From: Gymnothorax reevesii
Taxonomy: Eukaryota > Chordata > Actinopteri > Anguilliformes > Muraenidae
Direction: 5' to 3'
Assembly (NCBI GenBank): GCA_029721435.1
Contig: CM056586.1
Coordinates: forward strand, 70,085,679 to 70,149,678
Length of the DNA stretch: 64,000 bases
Shown here in pieces: positions 57,001-64,000 of this stretch; position 1 is the first letter of the stretch; each line of letters opens with the position of its first letter. The notes under the pieces are model-generated. The model was not told the DNA's origin and ran no database searches. It saw only the letters and a program-made list of their open reading frames with translations. A program made the translations under genes and the position numbers.

Positions 57001-58366
57001 CGTTTACTTTTTTAATAACACAATTGTTCCGCGTTACGATTAAATTACTCTCTAAATGTGTTCCCTTTATCATACTTCTTATACTGATACACAAATTCTA
57101 TATATATTTGAAATAAAAATAGACATTGTTCTTGAGGTGCGGACTCAGCACACAAGGACTATTGCGACCTCTTACGCAATACTGCCACCCTATGTTGGGC
57201 CATTGGTGTGCACACAAGAGAACGGTGCACGCATAATATAGCCTACTTCTGTCGTTTTCTTCATTTTACGGATATCAGTCCGATTAAAAATTTTATTTGT
57301 CATTCTTATCATTAAATACAGTTAATGTGCCTCATTTTTTATTAATATTTTCACAAAACTGCGCCTGAATTTATGCGTTAATGGATGTGAACAGACAACT
57401 TCCGCTGGATTTATCAAATAAGTGAAGACTGCATTTGATCGTATCCTCTTGTGTACGCTGATAAATAGCCTACCAATCAATCATAAACGTGGAGCGTATT
57501 CACAAAATGTTCGATAACCGCATAAATTGACGCTGCCGTTGAATACCAAATAAGAAGCTTGAAATTCAAAAATACATAAAAATGTTTATATATATATACA
57601 CGCGCATTATACATTATGTATACTGAGTATACATTATACTCAGTATATGCACATACAGACGCACTGCCCCACGACATTAAGTCCCCCTGCCCCAAATTGA
57701 GCAGGTCCCCCTTGAGATACACCAGTGCACCGTTAAGTGGATGAACGCTTGAATTTCCAGACCATGTCTCTGTGCATCAGACTCTTCACCAGGTTCTACC
57801 CGCATTGCATCCTCGCGCCATTTCTCTCTCCTGGGTGAATGGCGCACACTTACCCGGCTGATACACGACTAAAAATACGACTCTCCGAACCAGGTGACCT
57901 TGCTGTCCTTTGTAGGCGCTTTCGGCAGTGGTCTACCGCTACAGTGATCCATACGCAGCAGGGGGCGATGTGCTGGGTGTGCTGACATACTCCTGGCAGA
58001 GGTATAAAATTATCTGTGACTTGTGCTAAAGGAGTCCTACTGCCCATTCCGACCAGATGCGATGACCATCACTGCTCTTGTGCATCAATGTGCCTCAGGG
58101 CCCCAACACCCTGTGGCAGGTCACCGTTTGTCCCTCCTTGGACTGCAGTTAGAGAAGCTCCAACTCATTCGTCTGGTCGTAAGAAATAGGCCCTTGTAAA
58201 AGTTGCTTAAGTTCCATTTCTTCCGCATCCAACAGGTTGACTGCGAGAACAATGCAAGTGATGTTCACTTACCATCTTAAGGTCTGCCTACAGACATCGA
58301 TTACCACCTTTATGTGATAGTCACTCGCTTCATCTGAGAGTTTTTATTTTGGCTTATGTATGTATG
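57001..58366. other. intergenic, no recognised feature
   Basis: AT-rich; a TATACA/CTGAGTATACATTATACTCAG small palindrome at about 57618-57645. Nothing else recognised. Confidence 0.5.
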
Positions 58367-58396
58367 TGTGAGTGTGTGTGTGTGTGTGTGTGTGTA
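58367..58396. repeat. (GT)n microsatellite
   Basis: About 14 GT units. Confidence 0.95.
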
Positions 58397-58649
58397 GGCA
58401 TTTTTATTGCCTGCTGCCGACCTTTTCCAATATAAACACTGACCTTGTCAGGATCAGTAATCCTTATGGGGACCAATGCCAGGCCCCAATATGGCAAAAC
58501 ATCGTTTCTGGGATCCTGGTTGAGGCCAGGGATCAGGTGTGAATTGAGGATAAGTTTAGCTATGGATTGGGCATGATTTAATTACACTTAGGGTAAGGAG
58601 TAGGGCTAGACTGTCCATAATAAATAGAAGTCAATTCAATGTCTGTGCA

Positions 58650-58650
<1 letters not shown>

Positions 58651-58690
<40 letters not shown>

Positions 58691-58712
58691 GCACGTGTGC
58701 GCGTGTGTGTGT
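58651..58712. repeat. (GT)n microsatellite, compound
   Basis: GT repeat with GC interruptions near its end. Confidence 0.95.
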
Positions 58713-59079
58713 CAAATCTTTAGCGGGGAGCTTATTTAGACTCATCAAATTTTTCCTGTCATCAAGCAACATTCTCACTATTTTATCGTGCATTTTAACA
58801 TGCATTTTAACACGTTATTTTGACTGTTGACCTCATGAGAAGGTGGTGTCTTTTTTCAACACAGAAAATTTACAGACTGATACTTTAAAAGGCAAAAAGT
58901 CATTTTTTTCATTTAATTTCTACAAAACAGGCATGATGTTCTCACGTGTTGTCGAGGCAGATACAACTCTGTTAAACTGATCTCAGAGAACATCATTTGA
59001 GGAAGACTATGGATGAAAACGGAATTGCACAGGTAGCAGTATATGCACCAAAGCTGATAAGTTATGTGCTGCTCTGAAA

Positions 59080-59169
59080 AGGCTACCAGCCCCTGCCGAC
59101 ACTGGAGCGATCGGGGATCGAACCTTGGCTGTGGGGCTTACAACTCCTCTGCGAAGCGGTGCCTTAATC
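59080..59169 (-). repeat. tRNA-derived SINE-like head
   Basis: The minus strand contains GGTTCGATCCCCG, a perfect pol III B-box (59124-59112), in a context like a tRNA-derived SINE head (TTAAGGCACCGCTTCG upstream). No cloverleaf tRNA can be drawn. A hAT MITE follows directly at 59170. Confidence 0.45.
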
Positions 59170-59363
59170 CAGTGTTTCCCACCCTGTCCTGCATGTTCTA
59201 GAGCTCTTCCTGCTCCAGCACAGGAGAATCACACGATCAGGTCATAATTAGCCTCAGAAGCTGCTTGATAATAAGCAAATCATGAGAATCACCTGTGCCG
59301 GAGCTGAGAGAGATCTAAAGCATGCAGGACAGGGGTACGCCAGGAGAGGCTTGGGAAACACTG
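59170..59363. mobile_element. hAT-like MITE with CAGTGTTTCCCA ends
   Basis: 194 bases with ends CAGTGTTTCCCA and TGGGAAACACTG and inner inverted CCTGTCCTGCATG / CATGCAGGACAGG. Flanked by CCTTAATC and CCTCGATC (6 of 8 alike), an aged 8-base hAT duplication. A lone end of the same family (CAGTGTTTCCCAACCCTG) is at 26897. Confidence 0.82.
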
Positions 59364-59460
59364 CCTCGATCGAGCGAATTAACCTGGAAGACCGCTCACC
59401 ACTGCGGAGCGGGGGAAATAGTTTTCAGCTCTGTCCGTTTGTCCCGTTGGAGTTGGCACG

Positions 59461-59800
59461 ATATCTCAAGAACCAGCGGACCGATTTTGCTCATGTTTAG
59501 CACCAACATGTACTTGGTCCCACGACACCAATCGACTTTGGTGACCTTGACAACATTTTCCAGGTCACAGAACAATTACATAGATTTTGCCTCTGTAAAC
59601 TTTGTTAACACAAGATCTCAAAAAACAATGGACCGCTTTGGTTCACATTTAACACCAACATGTACTTTGGGGGGCTGGGGGGGGTCCCGTGACACCAGTC
59701 AGTTTGGTGACCCTCAGTTTATTTTCAAGGTCACCGCACAATTACAGAAATTTTTGGCTTTGTAAATCTTGTTTACGCAATATCTCAAGAACCAGTAGTG
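59461..59800. repeat. diverged tandem repeat, ~150-167 bp period
   Basis: Units anchored on ATCTCAAGAACCAG (59463), ATCTCAAAAAACAA (59615) and ATCTCAAGAACCAG (59782). Each is followed by GGACCG.TTTGGTTCA...AACACCAACATGTACT. Two full units and a third start. Confidence 0.75.
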
Positions 59801-60144
59801 TGTGTTCACTCCTTCTGCACAAACAGATCTGCCCAGTCTCCGAAGATGAACAGATAAACGCTCTTTGAAGCCGACCACGCGCCAAATCTTCTGACAGTGG
59901 GGTCACCCTCACCAAAGATTCCTGCTCCCAATACATTGCAAATAACATTCATGTGTTTTACGGACATCACGTAAATTACATTTTTGGATATTTACAGGTG
60001 AACAGTATTTAATCTTTATCTTTCCAGCAATCACCTCTGGAAGAGTTAAATGAAAGATTTTATCAACGTTATTTTCAGTAACAGAATTGCTAATTGTATT
60101 CTTTAAAAAAAAATAATAGAGTTATTTACAAAGAGAACAAACAA

Positions 60145-62225
60145 AGTCAAGGGTTAAAGACAGTTTTATTTGCAAACCCAGTCTGGGAAAATAAAATTGA
60201 AACAGAAAATATTTGTGACCTGGAAAAATAAAAACACCTCCTCGTGACACAAGTGTGATGTAATAAACACAAACTAGCGAAGACTCGCGGCTCACAGACA
60301 CAGGGAGCTCACTCCTGCAAGTACCATGATTTTGTCCCGTTCAATAGCAATGTGAAGAAAAGATGATTCTCGCCAGGGTTTGTGGGGCGGGGGAATGATT
60401 AACTCCACAATAGGATACTACGCCGAATGACAAAAAAACTTATTCTGAAAAACAAAAACTAAACGAAATGGATCTTCGGGTTTACGTCCAATTTATCTTT
60501 GGCTTAACGACTGAGATTCTTTCTTTGGTACAGTATGGCTAACGGCATCCCAGTCCTTTAGAACCGAATCATTCTTCACATAAATAATTTTAACTGTTTA
60601 AATAATAAAGCAAGAATGGATATACTTTCTGCTCAAGTACTTCATCATAAAACACACCTCCCATCAATATAACTGAATCAACAATGATGGGCCATGCACA
60701 ACCAACACTCTCCTTTGCACGATCCGACCCAAAAAACCAACAAAGAAGAAAAATTCCATCACATCATTCATAGTGTGGATCACATGAATGTGCGGAATAG
60801 GGGCTCCTGGAGTTATTATGAAAACAGCTCATGCAATAGGATGTATAAATGACAATGTGCACAAACGTGTAACAATGGCTAACGATAATACTGTTCTCAT
60901 AACAAATAAAGTCTAATTAATTCAGGCGAGTAATGTGGAATAATAAGCCAAAAAAAAAAAACATCGATGGCGCGGAGACTCTAATCCTTTGGTCCAGTGC
61001 GGCAGTCCATCACTTTGGTCCCTTCATGAGACGGTATCCACCCTCCTCTCTCTCTCACGGTCCCATCTCCGCAATCTACATAACACTTCATTTCAATCCA
61101 TTCTGTCATGGACTCTCCACCAGGGAGAGTGTTCCGTATCAAAAATAAAGGAGATACATAGACCGTTTGTGGAATACAGACGTCAATGTTTATACGTACA
61201 TAGTGGCACAGTCTGGGATTATAAAGGAAATGGGATAAACGACATTTCAGGGGGCAGCGGGCAAGATGTCAGAAACGTGCTGGAAAGCAGCTCCAATTTT
61301 GTAGTCCCTAAACCGCAATTACTAAAGCATCTCCTGATCATTTCAACTAACCTGAAGGCTAATTAGCAGCATTTAATGGCTTAAATGAGGTTAACCCACC
61401 AGCACTTCGCTGCAGGTCTCCAAAGTATGATGACAAAACTAGCAGAATTTCAAAAGGGCCTACTTGTTGATGCCCAAATGGCAGGTGTGTCGCAAAAAGA
61501 TGCTAAATTATTTAAGATGATCAGGGACGTGCTGTTGTATGACAACATCCTCCAAACGCCAAAACACATCAATAAAAATAAACTGCGGCTGCAAGTCGGG
61601 ATCATATGGACACGAGGGTCCGAGTCGCTAATAACCACAGAACTACAGCTCTAAAAGTCATTCCACATTTGAATTAATTGATAACTGACCCAGTCTCAAC
61701 AATAAAGTACATTGTGAGCTACGAAGCTGACACATTTATGGCAGAGTTTCTGATGACCTGACCACCCCCTGCATGTTTTGGCAATGATAAACTGCATTAA
61801 CCGCCATGACTAAAATGTCAATTATTGTCCTTTGAACTCGTCCTTGCATAGAAATATAAAGCAGTCAATTTATTATAAATTCAAATTAATAAAAATACCC
61901 CATTTGAGAATAAGACACAAGAGACACCCCGCCAATTCGCCCCACACTCAGGTCTGCACGCAAGTGTGTCTGGAAGGGCTTTACTTCAGACCTTACTCAT
62001 TAATAGCACGGGCTGTAAACTTCCGCCATCTATTTACGATTTTGGCCCATACGCAGACCAGGCCAAGTGCCGCATATTTCCTTAAAAAAAAAAAAAAGAC
62101 CAAAGGTAAAAGAGGAGACAGGCCGGTCTCGGAGATAAAAAGGGGGGAGGAGGGGCGTTTGGGATGGTGGTCCAAAAAAGAAGAAAAAAAAAAAGTGGCA
62201 GCGGCTCGGAGTTCAGCGCGTCTGT
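60145..62225 (-). other. wipf1: wipf1 3' UTR (extent inferred)
   Basis: About 2 kb of non-coding, mostly single-copy sequence follows the stop codon. An AATAAA on the minus strand (60170-60165) is followed by a GT-containing stretch, which suggests cleavage near 60145. No recognised repeats were seen in it, whereas repeats resume below 59.8 kb. The UTR length is inference. Confidence 0.5.
60165..60170 (-). terminator. candidate poly(A) signal of wipf1
   Basis: AATAAA on the minus strand, the best-placed signal downstream of the wipf1 stop codon. It marks the likely 3' end of the transcript. Confidence 0.45.
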
Positions 62226-62278
62226 TCACCTGGGGATGGGGGGCAGTGGGGGTGCACCTCTCTCCTTCCTCGCCGAGC
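62226..62278 (-). CDS. wipf1: wipf1 terminal coding exon
   Basis: After an acceptor ending TTCGCAG, 53 bases encode SARKERGAPPLPPIPR and a TGA stop (62228-62226). This proline-rich ending (RGAPPLPPIPR) is nearly invariant at the C-terminus of WIP proteins. The split glycine codon (G|GC) matches the donor phase of the exon at 63522. The intron between the two exons is 1.24 kb, most of it a TTAA-flanked repeat element. Confidence 0.93.
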
Positions 62279-62571
62279 CTGCGAACACAAGGAGGCCATT
62301 ATGTAGAAAGGAGCTAGGGCAGACGGAAGGACCACCTGACCAAAACTCCGCTGTGTGAAATGGACAAAATCAAATACCACGATAATTTAGACTGAATACC
62401 TTGATTTTGACGCTTTGGCGAAATTTGAGGAGTAACAACTGGAGCCTTCAGGAAATATTCACATGATAAATAGCGATAGGTATTGGGGACATCATGACCA
62501 AGCAGGTACAGGCATCAGCTAAAACACTTCATTAAGTCACACACCTGCATCCCGTTACAATTACACAGCCT

Positions 62572-62905
62572 TTAACCCTTTCAGTCCCAAGAGTGCAATA
62601 TGGCACTCAGGCCTGACTGCATTAAAATCCCCAGAGTGCCACATGCCACTCTCGACCTTGTGTGATTGACACCAATCAAAATCATTGTTATATTCATCCT
62701 AGTGCCCTCTATTGTGCTTAAGCCTATAGGAGAGGATCTATAAAATTACCTCTTAAATCACTTTATGTGCCCGTAAAACTTTATTCAGTATTCAACGATC
62801 AAAATCACAAAGCACGTACCGTATTGGAGACCTCGCGTAATTGGTGGACTGTCATGGTGGCACGAAATTTGAAATTTGATACTTCATAGTTTGTATCATA
62901 ATTTC

Positions 62906-62952
<47 letters not shown>

Positions 62953-63461
62953 AAATACAATCTTGAGGGCTGACTGCAATTAACAGTTACATCCCGATGT
63001 AATATACTGGACATAACTGTTTATTGCAGTCAGCCCCCTCATATTATATATATATAAAAATCTATCATTTGAAAGAATAACTAGCATTAACATATCTAAG
63101 ATTAGTTGAAAATAGTTTTGTGTCACTATAATGCTCATTTTTTTCAGTACATAGAAAAAAATTCAACCTTTATAGTTCACTGACACCATGTTTCCTTTTT
63201 TGCAAACGGGGAAATGATCGAAGATTTAATGTCGAAGATTGAAAGGGCAGTGGTCCTTAAATATTTTAATAATTACTGTGATTTATCAATCAAAATGTTC
63301 CTTGTTCTCAGGCAAACAATTTTCCTTCAGATTTCAGGACTTGATATTGCCTAAATAAAGAGATACAGTGTAAACCATGCATATTTCATCTCGTTTCTTT
63401 ATCAAGCCCATGGGATTTGGGTGTAGTACCATAGCATTACCCCCAGGACTTAAAGGGTTAA
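62572..63461. mobile_element. piggyBac-like TTAA element in wipf1 intron
   Basis: Both ends carry TTAA followed by inverted sequence. The left reads TTAACCCTTTCAGTCCCAAG. The right, reversed, reads TTAACCCTTTAAGTCCTGGG, matching at 15 of the first 16 bases. TTAA duplication with a CCC start is the piggyBac signature. The 0.9-kb inside has no long ORF but holds a TA repeat (62911-62945) and a hairpin at about 62963-63040 whose arms contain GGCTGACTGCAAT. Probably a non-autonomous element. Confidence 0.55.
62911..62945. repeat. (TA)n microsatellite
   Basis: About 17 uninterrupted TA units inside the TTAA element of the wipf1 intron. Confidence 0.95.
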
Positions 63462-63521
63462 AACTAGAAAAGACAATATCCAGCTGACCGAAGCTTGACC
63501 GTGAGCAGGCAGGAGGCTCAC

Positions 63522-63635
63522 CTCTGCTCTCGTTCTTGCTCATCTTGCTGGGGTAGGTCTTCTGTATGCGCTCGTATGGCTCTGGTGGGGGCAGGTCCGA
63601 TACGGGATGGAAGGAGAATCTGCTCTCCCAGTCAT
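63522..63635 (-). CDS. wipf1: wipf1 penultimate coding exon (WIP C-terminal WASP-binding region)
   Basis: WIPF1 (WIP) binds and stabilises WASP/N-WASP through its C-terminus and controls actin assembly. This 114-base exon (acceptor GTTACACAG, donor GTGAGC, phase 1 in and phase 1 out) reads [20 protein letters not shown] then [17 protein letters not shown]. The [13 protein letters not shown] core is the known WH1-domain-binding epitope of WIP-family proteins. It joins in frame with the terminal exon at 62278, giving the canonical WIP ending. Upstream exons are beyond 64000. The family also includes WIPF2 and WIPF3; gpr155 next door favours WIPF1. Confidence 0.93.
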
Positions 63636-64000
63636 CTGTGTAACACAATCAGGTAATCAAACCGTTAGCATAGTAGCGCCTACAGCCCCCGTGGCACCCG
63701 GAAACAAGCAAACAAGCAATCCTGGTCAAACTACATGTCCTGAAGAAAATAAATCAGCATAAACTTGTCAAATCACTAACTTAAATAATTTATTTTTATC
63801 ACATAACTGCAGTACTTTTACCATAGCCAGGCAGCTCATGATATATTTCTGATATTATCCATGGTACGCTTCACTTTTGCAAAAATTTAATTGGCTGAGA
63901 GCATGGGGATAAAAATCGCTTCGCCATACATCACATTGTTAATATTTAGCCAAACAGAATACCAAGCATAACGTTGGATAAATTGATATGGCTCAGCGCT
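63636..64000 (-). other. wipf1 intron, to window end
   Basis: Intron upstream of the penultimate wipf1 exon. AT-rich, without a recognisable exon or repeat. Confidence 0.7.

Noticed and set aside
57850..58240. GC-richer block with short minus-strand frame
   Set aside because: Looks like an old repeat, but no family, ends or coding pattern could be recognised.
59080..59169. Possible tRNA gene on the minus strand
   Set aside because: A perfect B-box is present but no acceptor stem or anticodon arm can be folded; a SINE-like head fits better.

Overview
The window is nuclear DNA of a ray-finned fish. It holds spliced vertebrate genes with GT-AG introns, and its non-coding sequence is full of fish-type DNA transposons (Tc1/mariner, hAT-like and piggyBac-like MITEs), one LINE, one candidate LTR and many microsatellites. 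There are no bacterial operons, rRNA genes, CRISPR arrays or convincing tRNA genes.

Two protein genes are present, both on the minus strand and both cut by the window edges. (1) gpr155 (LYCHOS), from about 42.0 kb down to 4.3 kb. It has a non-coding first exon in a CpG-rich region near 41.9-42.0 kb and 13 coding exons (numbered 2-14) with matching splice phases, giving 719 complete codons. These cover the PIN-like transporter domain, the GPCR-like seven-helix domain and the start of the DEP domain. The rest of DEP and the stop codon lie below position 1. (2) wipf1, from 64 kb down to about 60.1 kb. Its last two coding exons encode the WASP/N-WASP-binding C-terminus of the WIP protein, followed by a 3' UTR of about 2 kb. 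gpr155 and wipf1 are also neighbours in other vertebrates, which supports both calls.

Layout: 0-4.3 kb is gpr155 intron 14 with Tc1 relics. 4.3-19 kb holds the 3' coding exons, with hairpin MITEs, a 43-bp minisatellite and a CA/TG microsatellite close to exons. 19-24 kb is a repeat-poor intron plus exon 3. 24-34 kb is a 10-kb intron made largely of mobile DNA. Exon 2 is at 34.3-34.8 kb. 35-41.9 kb is intron 1, with a decayed but nearly complete Tc1 copy. 42.1-60.1 kb is intergenic and rich in repeats: hAT MITEs, a foldback element of about 2.3 kb with a coding relic inside, a deleted Tc1, a candidate solo LTR and an L1-like fragment. 60.1-64 kb is wipf1.

The most distinctive content is not the genes but the mobile DNA. 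Eight copies of one TTAA-flanked, piggyBac-like hairpin MITE occur; their outer arms come in two types, and one copy carries another MITE nested inside it. There is also a large inverted-repeat element carrying a Cys/His-rich coding remnant, and a broken remnant resembling SWIM/YqaJ-type fish proteins. Within gpr155, the acceptor of exon 10 is preceded by a TG repeat instead of a normal polypyrimidine tract.
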